64,000 bases of DNA from an uncultured Cytophagales bacterium (lineage in GTDB: Bacteria; Bacteroidota; Bacteroidia; Cytophagales; Cyclobacteriaceae): contig CAJXNP010000011.1 in NCBI GenBank assembly GCA_913057175.1, forward strand, positions 124,001 through 188,000, in the 5' to 3' direction. The notes under the pieces are model-generated. The model was not told the DNA's origin and ran no database searches. It saw nothing but the letters and a program-made list of their open reading frames with translations. Positions within the stretch are counted from its first letter, which is position 1, and each line of letters opens with the position of its first letter. Position numbers and translations under genes: made by a program. Below, in pieces: positions 52,667 to 61,303 of this stretch.

Positions 52667-53980
52667 TTAGCTTATTCCCAAAACTGAAGCAAGTGCCGTT
52701 GCTAATCCAAGGAAACTCAAAAAACCTACAATATCTGTTACAGTCGTCAGGACAATTGAGGATGATTGTGCAGGATCCTGACCAAACGATTTTAGAATGA
52801 TAGGAATAACTGCTCCTGAAAAACCAGCGATTGCCATGGAAATGATCATTGATATCGCTATTACAATGGAAAGACCAAAAGATGACGCCCAAAAATAAAC
52901 GATCAGGGATGTGGTGATCGCCACCGCAATGCCATTTAAAAATCCAACCATAAGCTCCTTGCGAGCTACCCTGAACCACTGTGTTGTCCGGATCTCACGA
53001 AGAGCCAGTCCTCGCATAATCACCGCCAAAGCCTGCGAGCCGGTATTCCCAGATTGTCCGGCAACAACTGGAAGAAATACTGCCAAAATCGTGATTTTAG
53101 CTATTGTATCTTCAAAAGCACCTACCACAAAAGACGCCAGAAATGCTGTTGCCAGATTGATATGCAGCCAAGGCAATCTTTTTTTGACAGCAAAGGAAAC
53201 CTTTGAAAGCGCCCGCTCTTCCCTTCCCGCACCAAACATCGCTTGTAAATCTTCCGTAGCATCCTGGACTGAGGCATTTAACAATTCCTCGTTGCGTATG
53301 ACCCCCAAAAGAATATTGTCAAAATCTACTACCGGTAAGCCGAGCAGTTTCTTTTCTTCCAATAATTCTACAATTTCTTCCCTATCGGCCATCGCGTGAA
53401 TGGTTGCAGGTGGAGTCTGGAGAATATTTTTCAGCAATTCCCCGGGACTTGATATAGCCACCACCTGCAGTGGGACTATCCCTTCCAGTCGTCCCTGATT
53501 ATCAACCACATAGATATTTACAATCCTCCTATCTTTTATGGCTCTCAACTTTTTTAATACCTCTTTAACCGTGTGCGTTCCATGAAAAGTAACAACACGA
53601 CTGTCCATCATAAAGCCTGCTGAATTGGGAGGATATTTCATCAAATCACCAATATCCTTTGCCGATCCGGAAGAAAGCTTCGATAACTTAACCTGCACCT
53701 CTTTAGCTTCCAATCTGGACAACAACCTTGCGGCCAGATATGGATCCAGCTTTGAATACAATTCAATAAAATATTCATCATCCATCAGTTCCAAAACCTC
53801 TGTGGCACTTTCGGGATTGAGGTGAGCATAGAGCCTGACGGCGGAAGAAATAGATTGTTTCTTAAGATAATCAAGTATTTCTCCTGCCTCAAACGTTTCC
53901 AGCAACTGGGCTCCTTCATCGGGAAACTGCCTGAAATACCCCGATATTAGGTCCGATGTAATGGTTTGACTTTCTGACAT
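52667..53980 (-). CDS. mgtE: Magnesium transporter MgtE
   Basis: A 437-residue Mg2+ channel. It has the helical N domain (GAQLLETFEAGEILDYLKKQ, then LELMDDEYFIELYSKLDPYL), two CBS motifs (FMMDSRVVTFHGTHTVKEVL and LPVVDFDNILLGVIRNEELL), the connecting plug helix, and five transmembrane helices with the pore signature VAGQSGNTGSQALAVIMRGL. The cytosolic domains sense Mg2+ and close the pore when it is high. It is last in an operon behind an MscS-type channel and a soluble MgtE-like protein, 53 bases after the latter. Confidence 0.95.
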   Translation of the reverse strand: MSESQTITSDLISGYFRQFPDEGAQLLETFEAGEILDYLKKQSISSAVRLYAHLNPESATEVLELMDDEYFIELYSKLDPYLAARLLSRLEAKEVQVKLSKLSSGSAKDIGDLMKYPPNSAGFMMDSRVVTFHGTHTVKEVLKKLRAIKDRRIVNIYVVDNQGRLEGIVPLQVVAISSPGELLKNILQTPPATIHAMADREEIVELLEEKKLLGLPVVDFDNILLGVIRNEELLNASVQDATEDLQAMFGAGREERALSKVSFAVKKRLPWLHINLATAFLASFVVGAFEDTIAKITILAVFLPVVAGQSGNTGSQALAVIMRGLALREIRTTQWFRVARKELMVGFLNGIAVAITTSLIVYFWASSFGLSIVIAISMIISMAIAGFSGAVIPIILKSFGQDPAQSSSIVLTTVTDIVGFLSFLGLATALASVLGIS

Positions 53981-54033
53981 AACTTTTTAAGTATCTTTCG
54001 TCCTACCTTTTTTCAACAATTTTGTTTTCCAAA

Positions 54034-54870
54034 TCAATCGCTTTCTTCCCTCCAACCTTCATCTACCAACCTGAAAAAGCTCCCTAATCCGATTTTATAG
54101 AGATCACCCAAAGCGCTACTTGCCATTCTCGCCTGCCTGACAAACCTTTCCTTTTCCATGTCTCCTTTGTCGACAATATTTTCCAGAAGAATGGTGCCCA
54201 GAAAAATATCTTCGTGGTTAACTACCGGGAGTGCTTTATAATTCAACCAACCTTCATGCTCGAGCACAGATTGTACATTCAACTGATCAAAGATCCTGGG
54301 AACATCTTTCACAACACAATTCTCCAGCCTGTCATTCGCTTCTGTCATGATCAAGGTCCTGAATTCGGCAATTCCTGCCAACGTCTCATCCTGATTCAAT
54401 ACAAAGACGTATGGAAGCATGGTACTCTTACTTTTTTTGATCCTCTTGAGGGCTTCTCTTGCGGATATTGAAATGGGAATTGTAAAAACCCGGGTATTCA
54501 TGTTTGCCCCAACAGTTTCTTTCGGATAACTCAGGGTTTGGCGAAGCGTTTCTGCTAACTCGGGCTTAGTTGCATTCAGGATGTTTTCTCGTACCTCTTC
54601 ATCCAGATTTCTCAATAACACATCCGCTTTCAAAGGGCTTATTTTTTCTATTATTCTTTTTGCCTGATTGATATTTGTCAGTTGGACACATGCAGCCGCC
54701 TTGCTACGGCTTAGTAAACCAATGATTTCAGCTGAAATTTCAAGAGGTAACTTTTCCATGAAAACAGCTATTTCCTTGCTACTTCTTCCCTCCAGGTAAC
54801 CGGCTACCAGGCCTCCATGTCTTTGGATGTACTTTTCAAGAATGATCAGATCAGAGTTCTTTTCTTTCAT
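54034..54870 (-). CDS. Soluble MgtE-N/CBS protein without transmembrane part
   Basis: A 278-residue protein that contains only the sensing half of MgtE: a helical N domain (AVFMEKLPLEISAEIIGLLS, IEKISPLKADVLLRNLDEEV), the linker SYPKETVGANMNTRVFTIPI, and two CBS motifs (EALKRIKKSKSTMLPYVFVL and YKALPVVNHEDIFLGTILLE). No hydrophobic segment follows. It lies between an MscS-type channel (ATGA overlap) and mgtE. It could form mixed complexes with MgtE or gate the channel in response to Mg2+ or nucleotides; this is an inference. Confidence 0.82.
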   Translation of the reverse strand: MKEKNSDLIILEKYIQRHGGLVAGYLEGRSSKEIAVFMEKLPLEISAEIIGLLSRSKAAACVQLTNINQAKRIIEKISPLKADVLLRNLDEEVRENILNATKPELAETLRQTLSYPKETVGANMNTRVFTIPISISAREALKRIKKSKSTMLPYVFVLNQDETLAGIAEFRTLIMTEANDRLENCVVKDVPRIFDQLNVQSVLEHEGWLNYKALPVVNHEDIFLGTILLENIVDKGDMEKERFVRQARMASSALGDLYKIGLGSFFRLVDEGWREESD

Positions 54871-55688
54871 GAGTCCTTTTTGACGATGACAATTCGGGTT
54901 TCGCTAAATTCCTTTGCCGGAATGATGACATGACCATCATTTGCTGCAATAATGACTGATGTAACAGTTATCTTAACTATTTTACCCTCCTGGTCTCCTA
55001 TTCTTATGGTATCTCCCTCTCTGAACATCTTCTGTATATAATAAGAAGCCAGAATATTGCTGACAGATGTCCTGGCTCCCAGACCAAATGCCAGGCAGGC
55101 ACCAAATAAAATAGCCGCCAGTACAATGCTCACCAGGTTGATCAAGAAGCCGATATCAATTCCTACCTGATCGATAGCAATAACAATCGAGATCAACAAT
55201 ACAGCATAGCGGGTAACTTTTCCTAATATATCTCCATAGGCCAGTCCTGTCCGGGCAGCTGCGGCTGAAAATATATCAGCCAATAACCTTCCCAATATTA
55301 TTCCCGCGATAACGATCACAATCGCCGCAAGTATATTCGGCATGTATTGCACGAGCTCGCCCAACCATGTTGTAATGACAGGAAGGCCAACTATTTCTGT
55401 GAAAAGGGTGAAAAAAAAGATGAGAACAATCCAATAGATGGTCTTGGATACAAAAGTTTCAGATCCTTCCAGATCGATCTTCAGATATTTTGACTTCAAT
55501 TTTTCATTAATCACTTTATTGACATAGCGAATGAGCCTTTTAATCAAAAACTGAATAACACGAGCCAATAAGAAACCAAGGAGGAGGACGAAAATTCCAA
55601 ATACCAGCTTTGGAAGAATTTCTATCAGATTGTGAATAAAATTCTGAAGAAGATCAAAAAACTGATCAACAGGTTTTCTTTCATCCAT
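54867..55688 (-). CDS. Small-conductance mechanosensitive channel (MscS family)
   Basis: A 273-residue membrane protein of the MscS family. It begins with several hydrophobic helices (LVFGIFVLLLGFLLARVIQF, ILAAIVIVIAGIILGRLLAD), then a glycine/alanine-rich pore helix (AAILFGACLAFGLGARTSVS) and the beta domain (REGDTIRIGDQEGKIVKITV, VIIPAKEFSETR). The large C-terminal cage domain of E. coli MscS is missing, so it is a short form. It is first in the operon and overlaps the MgtE-like gene by ATGA. It may release solutes on hypo-osmotic shock; the link to Mg2+ proteins hints at another role. Confidence 0.9.
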   Translation of the reverse strand: MDERKPVDQFFDLLQNFIHNLIEILPKLVFGIFVLLLGFLLARVIQFLIKRLIRYVNKVINEKLKSKYLKIDLEGSETFVSKTIYWIVLIFFFTLFTEIVGLPVITTWLGELVQYMPNILAAIVIVIAGIILGRLLADIFSAAAARTGLAYGDILGKVTRYAVLLISIVIAIDQVGIDIGFLINLVSIVLAAILFGACLAFGLGARTSVSNILASYYIQKMFREGDTIRIGDQEGKIVKITVTSVIIAANDGHVIIPAKEFSETRIVIVKKDS

Positions 55689-56096
55689 ACAAGTTGATAT
55701 TGAGATTTATCTAATAACACAGAATAATGAATATAATCAAATTATAGCGGAAACTATTATCAATTTCAGGGCATTTTATCTGGCCATAGTGAAATAAAAA
55801 GCAAGAATATTCCAATTAAAAGTGTTTGAAGTCATACTATATCAACTGATTTTTAGGAACATCTTCGACAAAAATCAATCATAAAGATCAATTTTATTTG
55901 AATATAGTAACATTATATTGAGCTAAAAGCCGGGTTTATCGATTCATTAAAGCCTTTCATAGAAGCGTGTTAATTTATCACCTAAAAAACGTTATGTGTA
56001 CTAAAAGATAAAAATATTACAATTTTATTCGGGAATAATTATACAAAATTGCGGCGTAGTTAAATTTTTCAACTTTATAACTAATTTATTTTAACC
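55689..56096. other. Gap of about 400 bases between divergent genes
   Basis: No gene-like frame on either strand. It must hold the promoters for the MscS operon and the outer-membrane protein gene, but no exact TAnnTTTG with a spaced TTG is seen. A motif TTTTTCAACTTTATAA (56065-56080), shared with three other intergenic sites, lies 17-32 bases before the 56097 ATG and may be part of that gene's promoter. Confidence 0.4.
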
Positions 56097-56654
56097 ATGA
56101 AGAAATCAATTTTTATCGCAATTTTTTCACTTTTAGTGATGGGTGCAGCTAATGCACAGGAGTTTAAGCCATTCCAGCTTTATTTAGGTTTAGGTTATGC
56201 TATGCCTGCTGATGGTGGGGGAGGAATCCTTGTTGATGTAGAACCGGCATACAGAATTTCAGATCAGATCGCTGTTGGTTTGAGACTTGAATCTGCTGCT
56301 ATGGCCAAAGTTGTAGGAGATTATGAAGCAAGTGTTAAAGGTGTCGGATCTTATACGGTTAACGGTAAGTATTATTTCAGCAATAACAATTTCAGGCCTT
56401 ATGCTGGTGTTGGTTTAGGACTATATGCTCTTGGAAGCTCAACTGCTGGTCCTAACGGAGGCAGTATTGAAGCAGGAACTACTTTTGGTTTCTATCCAAG
56501 AATCGGTTTTGATGCCGGTCACTTCAACTTTAATATTGATTATAATATCGTTAGTTCAACACAAGTTGACACTACTGTTGGAGATATTGATGACATTAAA
56601 AACAGCTATATTGGTTTCCGTGTAGGTGCCTTTATTTTTGGTGGCAGAAGATAA
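56097..56654 (+). CDS. Outer-membrane beta-barrel protein (OmpA/OmpW-type fold)
   Basis: A 185-residue protein with a signal peptide cut after NAQ (near residue 20), then eight predicted amphipathic strands (PFQLYLGLGYAMPADGGGGI, IAVGLRLESAAMAK, RPYAGVGLGLYALGSS, SYIGFRVGAFIFGGRR). The glycine- and aromatic-rich pattern fits small outer-membrane barrels of the PF13505 kind. The function is structural or porin-like and not determined. It is a single gene with a terminator after it. Confidence 0.85.
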   Translation: MKKSIFIAIFSLLVMGAANAQEFKPFQLYLGLGYAMPADGGGGILVDVEPAYRISDQIAVGLRLESAAMAKVVGDYEASVKGVGSYTVNGKYYFSNNNFRPYAGVGLGLYALGSSTAGPNGGSIEAGTTFGFYPRIGFDAGHFNFNIDYNIVSSTQVDTTVGDIDDIKNSYIGFRVGAFIFGGRR

Positions 56655-56693
56655 TTTTCTGCAACTTTTCTTCGAAATTCAATATGAAACATA

Positions 56694-56727
56694 AAAAAAG
56701 CCTGGTCGGACGATCAGGCTTTTTTTG
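56694..56727 (+). terminator. Terminator after the outer-membrane barrel gene
   Basis: AAAAAGCCTG and CAGGCTTTTT form a long A-T flanked stem with a 10-nt loop, followed by further T, 40 bases after the stop codon. Confidence 0.85.
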
Positions 56728-56846
56728 TTTATCTCTTGTAAATAGTAGTCTTTATTTACCACATTCACCCAAAACAAATTCAGCGACTATTTTCAATCTA
56801 CTTTTTCATCCTTATTTTTGACTGAATCACCATTGTTTTTTGCGGG

Positions 56847-59129
56847 ATGAAATACATGAATCGCCAACCTCATTTTTTTGCCTTGTTATTTTTTGTTCTG
56901 GTAAGTTGCCAACCTGCCAAAGAAGCCAGGGAAATCCCTAAAACCCTATTTACCGATGTCGCAGATGAAGAAGGTGTCACAGCGCGGCAAATACGACTTG
57001 GAGATATTCAACGGGTTTCTTCCGGAGCGGCATGGATAGACTTTGAGAATGATGGCGACCTGGACTTGTATGTATCAAATGTAAACGGGCCAAATCAACT
57101 GTACAGAAATAACCGGATCGGATCCGGAGAGAATAATTTTACAGAAATTGCAGATGATGTAGCCAAAGCTCTTAATAGCCATAGCGCCGGAGTTACAGTT
57201 GCGGATTATGACAATGATGGTGATAATGATATTTACCTGACCAATCTGAATGAGGATGTATTGCTTCAAAATGATGGAAAAGGAAATTTTAAGAATGTAA
57301 CATCCGAAGCTTTCAAAACCAGTAAACAGTTTCTCTTTGAATTTGGTGCATCCGCGGCCTGGGGCGATATCAACAACGATGGCTGGTTGGATCTATATGT
57401 CGCCAATAATGCACCGGATAATAAAACCACAGCTTTCAGCAGGGATTATCTTTTTGTCAATGATGGGGGAAACCCGGTAACATTCACTGATCGAACAGAT
57501 CTACTTGCTGGTGACTTTGATCAGGATGGCATTGAAGATCTTGATGCCATCGGTTTTATGGGAATGTTTACTGATTATAACCTGGATGGCCATTTAGACA
57601 TTTATGTAATCAATGACTGCCCTTATGGCCCTGAGGACAACAAACTATGGCGAAATAATGGAGACATGACGTTTACAGAGGTTAGCCACCAAACCGGTCC
57701 GTTTTCAAGAGGTAAATTTTTAGGTGGTAAAGCTATTAATGATTGTCACAATGCCATGGGTATCACCTGTGGAGACCCGAACCACGATGGCTGGCCTGAT
57801 TATCACTTTACAAATGTTCATTATGAACAACAAAATACAGTTTTACTCCTCAATACAGGGAATTATCTTTTAAACGCCTCCGCTGAAGCCGGCCTGGATG
57901 CGATCGAGTTTAATTCCAGAGTTGGTATGTACTATACCTGGGGAACGGTATTCATAGATTATGACCTGGATACCTGGCAAGACCTTGCATTAGCAACTGG
58001 ATCCTTATTTGGAAGAAACGACCAGCCCAACATGCTTTTTCATAATGATGGAACTGATATCGGCGGATATCCGAAACTAAAGAAAGTCAGCGACAGTCAA
58101 TCAGGAATTGCCAACCTGGCTCAATCCAGAACCCTCATTCAAGGTGATTACGACATGGATGGAGACCCGGATCTTTTCTTAGTGAATTTTGATAGTGTTG
58201 CATCGATATATCGAAACAACAATCACAATAGTAATAACTGGCTAATAGTAGAAGCTGGGGGAGCCGGACCTCCGCTGAGCAACCTCAATGGAATTGGTGC
58301 AAAAGTCTACATCACCACTCCCGATCATTTACGACAATTTTTTGAAATTAGAAGTGGCTCTACCCTCGGAGGTGGTGATGATATTGCCGCTTATTTTGGA
58401 TTGGGCGATCACAAAAGCTCCCAAATTGAAATATTGTGGCCTTCGGGGATCAGGCAGGTAATAGACAAAGTCCCTTCCAATCAACGATTAAAAATTTCAG
58501 AACCCATTTTGGGAATAACTTTTCCAAAAGGAGGAGAATTCTTTACAAAAGGTGAAACTGTTGACCTCACATGGAAATCTGTATCAGATGAGAGTGTTGA
58601 TGTGATTTTGCAAAAGCAAAATTCAGATGAAGTAATAATTGCAAATGGGATAGCTAACAAAGGAAGCTTCAATTGGCAAATAAATGAGAGCATTCCTGAA
58701 AGCCAGGATTATCGGCTCATTTTGAAAGACTCGAAGAATGGTTCTGTATTAGGCAAATCGAATGCTACTTTTACTATCCTTCATTCAACAATGGCCTTTT
58801 GTCAACTTATCTATCCGAATGGTAGTGAATTGTTGTCCCAGGGGAGCAGCTGTGAGATCAAATGGAATACCAATTTCATGGAAGAAAAATTGGATATCAA
58901 TCTACTGATTGGAGGTGAAACGATCTTAGAAATTGCCCGGCAGACAGAAAACGATGGAACTTTTGAGTGGATTGTTCCTGAAGGTTTGGAAGGCAATACT
59001 TTTTCAATGGAAATTGTTTGTTCTTCATCAGGAATGAGAGATCGAAGCGATCGCCCTTTTGTCCTGGTCAAGCAGCTTATCGAACCCAAAATCCCTCAAT
59101 CAGAACTACTGAAAAGAACCTCAAAATAA
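56847..59129 (+). CDS. Lipoprotein with FG-GAP/VCBS propeller, UnbV domain and C-terminal Ig-like repeats
   Basis: A 760-residue outer-membrane-type lipoprotein (lipobox LVSC, Cys21). Residues 35-450 contain at least seven calcium-binding FG-GAP/VCBS loops (DFENDGDLDLYVSN, DYDNDGDNDIYLTN, DINNDGWLDLYVAN, DYNLDGHLDIYVIN, DPNHDGWPDYHFTN, DYDMDGDPDLFLVN). A UnbV/ASPIC domain follows at about 460-540 (GIGAKVYITTPDHLRQFFEI, SSQIEILWPSG). The last 200 residues are two Kre9-type Ig-like repeats (FPKGGEFFTKGETVDLTWKS and YPNGSELLSQGSSCEIKWN). It is probably a cell-surface adhesin or binding protein. A TATTTTTG promoter match is at 56813-56820. Confidence 0.85.
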   Translation: MKYMNRQPHFFALLFFVLVSCQPAKEAREIPKTLFTDVADEEGVTARQIRLGDIQRVSSGAAWIDFENDGDLDLYVSNVNGPNQLYRNNRIGSGENNFTEIADDVAKALNSHSAGVTVADYDNDGDNDIYLTNLNEDVLLQNDGKGNFKNVTSEAFKTSKQFLFEFGASAAWGDINNDGWLDLYVANNAPDNKTTAFSRDYLFVNDGGNPVTFTDRTDLLAGDFDQDGIEDLDAIGFMGMFTDYNLDGHLDIYVINDCPYGPEDNKLWRNNGDMTFTEVSHQTGPFSRGKFLGGKAINDCHNAMGITCGDPNHDGWPDYHFTNVHYEQQNTVLLLNTGNYLLNASAEAGLDAIEFNSRVGMYYTWGTVFIDYDLDTWQDLALATGSLFGRNDQPNMLFHNDGTDIGGYPKLKKVSDSQSGIANLAQSRTLIQGDYDMDGDPDLFLVNFDSVASIYRNNNHNSNNWLIVEAGGAGPPLSNLNGIGAKVYITTPDHLRQFFEIRSGSTLGGGDDIAAYFGLGDHKSSQIEILWPSGIRQVIDKVPSNQRLKISEPILGITFPKGGEFFTKGETVDLTWKSVSDESVDVILQKQNSDEVIIANGIANKGSFNWQINESIPESQDYRLILKDSKNGSVLGKSNATFTILHSTMAFCQLIYPNGSELLSQGSSCEIKWNTNFMEEKLDINLLIGGETILEIARQTENDGTFEWIVPEGLEGNTFSMEIVCSSSGMRDRSDRPFVLVKQLIEPKIPQSELLKRTSK

Positions 59130-59204
59130 TTTTCAATTTCTTTATTCAACTTTCCACTTCTACGTATAAACTTCTCGTAACGGACCTTTTCAACTCACAA
59201 TTCC

Positions 59205-59960
59205 ATGAAAATAAATGCTCAACAGTACCTGGATAGAATAAATTACCAGGGTGGATTAACAGCTACAATCCAGACGCTTCAAAACCTTCAACTCGCACAT
59301 CTGTCACATGTTCCATTCGAAAATTTGGATATTCATTACAACACTCCCATAAAGCTCGATGTCAAAAAAATGTATGATAAAGTTGTGTTAAACAACCGTG
59401 GTGGATTTTGCTATGAGCTGAATGAACTTTTCCTTCAATTGCTGATAAACATAGGTTTTGAAGCAAAAAGGATTTCTGCAAGGCCGTACGGAAAAAATGG
59501 AGAGTTCGGCCCGGAATACGACCATTTAGCTATTTGGGTGACGATCGATAACAATCACTTCCTCTCTGATGTGGGTTTTGGCGATTTTGCCTACCTGCCA
59601 CTAAAAATAGAAAATGAATTAATACAACATGATCCAAATGGAAAGTATCAGGTTGACCGATATGAGAATGATTATTGGATCGTAAACAAACTTCATTCGG
59701 GGGAAAAACAACCTCAATATATCTTCCAACTAATAAACAGAGAGTTGCAAGAATTTGCCGGAATGTGTCATTACCAACAAACCAATCCAAAGTCTCATTT
59801 TACACAACAAAAACTGATCACAAAAGTCAGGACAGATGGCAGGATTACACTTACCTCCAATCGCTTAAAAACGACGAAAAATGGAAATGTGTCTGAAAAG
59901 CATATAAACGACGGTGAATTCGAAAGCTATTTGTGGAAATATTTTCAGATAAAAATTTAA
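59205..59960 (+). CDS. Arylamine N-acetyltransferase
   Basis: A 251-residue NAT enzyme that moves acetyl groups from acetyl-CoA to arylamines or hydrazines. The catalytic triad is visible: Cys69 in RGGFCYELN, His107 in DHLAIWV, and Asp122 in SDVGFGD. The N-terminal helical part (LAHLSHVPFENLDIHYNTPI) is standard. The length is slightly short of the usual 270-280. It starts at ATG 59205, 75 bases after the UnbV lipoprotein gene on the same strand. The natural substrate in such bacteria is unclear. Confidence 0.92.
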   Translation: MKINAQQYLDRINYQGGLTATIQTLQNLQLAHLSHVPFENLDIHYNTPIKLDVKKMYDKVVLNNRGGFCYELNELFLQLLINIGFEAKRISARPYGKNGEFGPEYDHLAIWVTIDNNHFLSDVGFGDFAYLPLKIENELIQHDPNGKYQVDRYENDYWIVNKLHSGEKQPQYIFQLINRELQEFAGMCHYQQTNPKSHFTQQKLITKVRTDGRITLTSNRLKTTKNGNVSEKHINDGEFESYLWKYFQIKI

Positions 59961-59976
59961 CAATAACATTTTTTGA

Positions 59977-60047
59977 AATATTCACCTGATCGTCTTTCAC
60001 GTATAAAATTAGAAATAATATTACCTGATCGTTAAAATATTTTAACG
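59977..60047. promoter_or_regulatory. Candidate operator: paired direct repeats and an 18-bp palindrome
   Basis: ACCTGATCGT occurs twice (59984-59993 and 60023-60032), 39 bases apart and each time preceded by AATATT. The second copy runs into a perfect 18-bp palindrome CGTTAAAATATTTTAACG (60030-60047). The element sits 66-130 bases before the 60114 gene, a likely promoter region. Confidence 0.5.
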
Positions 60048-60113
60048 AGAGGCTGAATATTATTGCAATTAATATATATTTATCGCCCCGATTAATTATA
60101 GCATTTTTGGAAC

Positions 60114-60539
60114 ATGAAAGAGTTTTATTCTGATAGCACTGCGAAGGTTTATTATGATCCGGAATTGGATACCCTGTTTTTGGAATATATTGGAAAAGTC
60201 CAGAACGATCAACAATTTATTACGATCAATACTGCCGTTCTTGAAGCATTTAAATCTTTGAATACCCAGAAAATGGTAGCCGATATCAGGAAAATGGGGA
60301 TCATTAGTGTGAATTCCCAGAAATGGGTGGTCGACCACTTACTTCCCGGAATGATCAAACATTTGAATGGAAAAAGGTTATTTCATGCACAGCTCCTCGA
60401 TCCTTCTGAAATATTCTCCAAAGTATCTGCATCCCATATCAAAAATAATTCAAAAAAAGTGGATGAAGGCTTTGATGTCATGCAGTTTTCAGATGAGAAT
60501 GAATTGAAAACATATTTGAGGGAGTTGGAGGAACAATAA
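60114..60539 (+). CDS. Small protein of unknown function, STAS/SpoIIAA-like in outline
   Basis: A 141-residue cytosolic protein. The layout (AKVYYDPELDTLFLEYIGKV, TAVLEAFKSLNTQKMVADIR, KWVVDHLLPGMIKHLNGKR, then a final helix DENELKTYLRELEEQ) resembles SpoIIAA-like/STAS-fold proteins common in Bacteroidota, in which a strand carrying the change of state (MVADIRKMG) is followed by a helix. No phosphorylatable Ser is obvious. The preceding region carries a palindrome and direct repeats. I do not know its role. Confidence 0.65.
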   Translation: MKEFYSDSTAKVYYDPELDTLFLEYIGKVQNDQQFITINTAVLEAFKSLNTQKMVADIRKMGIISVNSQKWVVDHLLPGMIKHLNGKRLFHAQLLDPSEIFSKVSASHIKNNSKKVDEGFDVMQFSDENELKTYLRELEEQ

Positions 60540-60583
60540 ATATTAAAATATGCACCGCCTAATTTTTCTTCCAGATATAAAAA

Positions 60584-60907
60584 CTAGTCATCCAAATTAA
60601 AAATCTTCTTTAAATTTTGATTGATCAATTTAATAACTTCCAAGTCAACAACTCCCAACCTACCTAATGCAAGGTCCTTATCAATCGTTGCCAACTTTGA
60701 AAGTCTTAATAGGGATTCTTTTTTTAGACCATTTTTCGAAGATGGGTTTAAGACTAAATCCGTGGCTTCCTTCCATTTTAATTGAGTGGATATGAAAGCT
60801 ACCGTGACATCTAAATCACCACTAGCTAATATAAGTGCAGGTCTGTTTTTATTCCCTGATAGATCCGTAAAGGGAAATGGAATTAGGATTATATCCCCTT
60901 TTTTCAT
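60584..60907 (-). CDS. PemK/MazF-type endoribonuclease toxin
   Basis: A 107-residue protein of the PemK/MazF fold. The N-terminus MKKGDIILIPFPFTDLSGNK leads to NRPALILASGD, then VAFISTQ, and SLLRLSKLATIDKDLALGRL, all typical of this toxin family, which cleaves mRNA at short sequences. Its ATG overlaps the upstream antitoxin gene by four bases (ATGA). Toxicity and cleavage site are inferred from the family only. Confidence 0.88.
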   Translation of the reverse strand: MKKGDIILIPFPFTDLSGNKNRPALILASGDLDVTVAFISTQLKWKEATDLVLNPSSKNGLKKESLLRLSKLATIDKDLALGRLGVVDLEVIKLINQNLKKIFNLDD

Positions 60908-61131
60908 TTATACTTTTCTTTCAGGTCATCTGAGGAATAGAGGTCTTCATCCTCATTCAAAAAATCAAAGGCTTTGGAATCACTCACTAATTTTTCTACT
61001 CCCCTCTGCAAAATTTCTTCATCATATTTTTTTAATATAAAATCTGCAAAGTCATGAACTTCTTTGATCTTATCCTGAGGAAGTTGAGAAAGTGTTTCTA
61101 TAGTTTTATTTATTAAAGCTTTTTTAGTCAT
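60904..61131 (-). CDS. Antitoxin of the MazF-type pair (DUF2281-like)
   Basis: A 75-residue acidic, helical protein (LINKTIETLSQLPQDKIKEV, HDFADFILKKYDEEILQRGV) that ends in an acidic stretch (FLNEDEDLYSSDDLKEKYK). The N-terminal helix pair around PQDKIKEVHDFADFIL is common to DUF2281-like antitoxins paired with MazF toxins; the C-terminal tail would wrap the toxin. An upstream in-frame ATG (61149) is possible, but ATG 61131 (MTKKALINK) fits the family better. Confidence 0.78.
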   Translation of the reverse strand: MTKKALINKTIETLSQLPQDKIKEVHDFADFILKKYDEEILQRGVEKLVSDSKAFDFLNEDEDLYSSDDLKEKYK

Positions 61132-61303
61132 AGAACAAGTCTTTTGCATAAATATACGAATTTTTGAAAGTTTGATTTTTCATCAATTCATCACTTATCT
61201 TTAAATAGAGGCCCTTAAATTCTTTTCACAAATGGTGAAATGAAATAAATTTTAAAACCTCATAAAATCCATTAGTTTAGTGATATATCATCAAACTAAA
61301 CCT

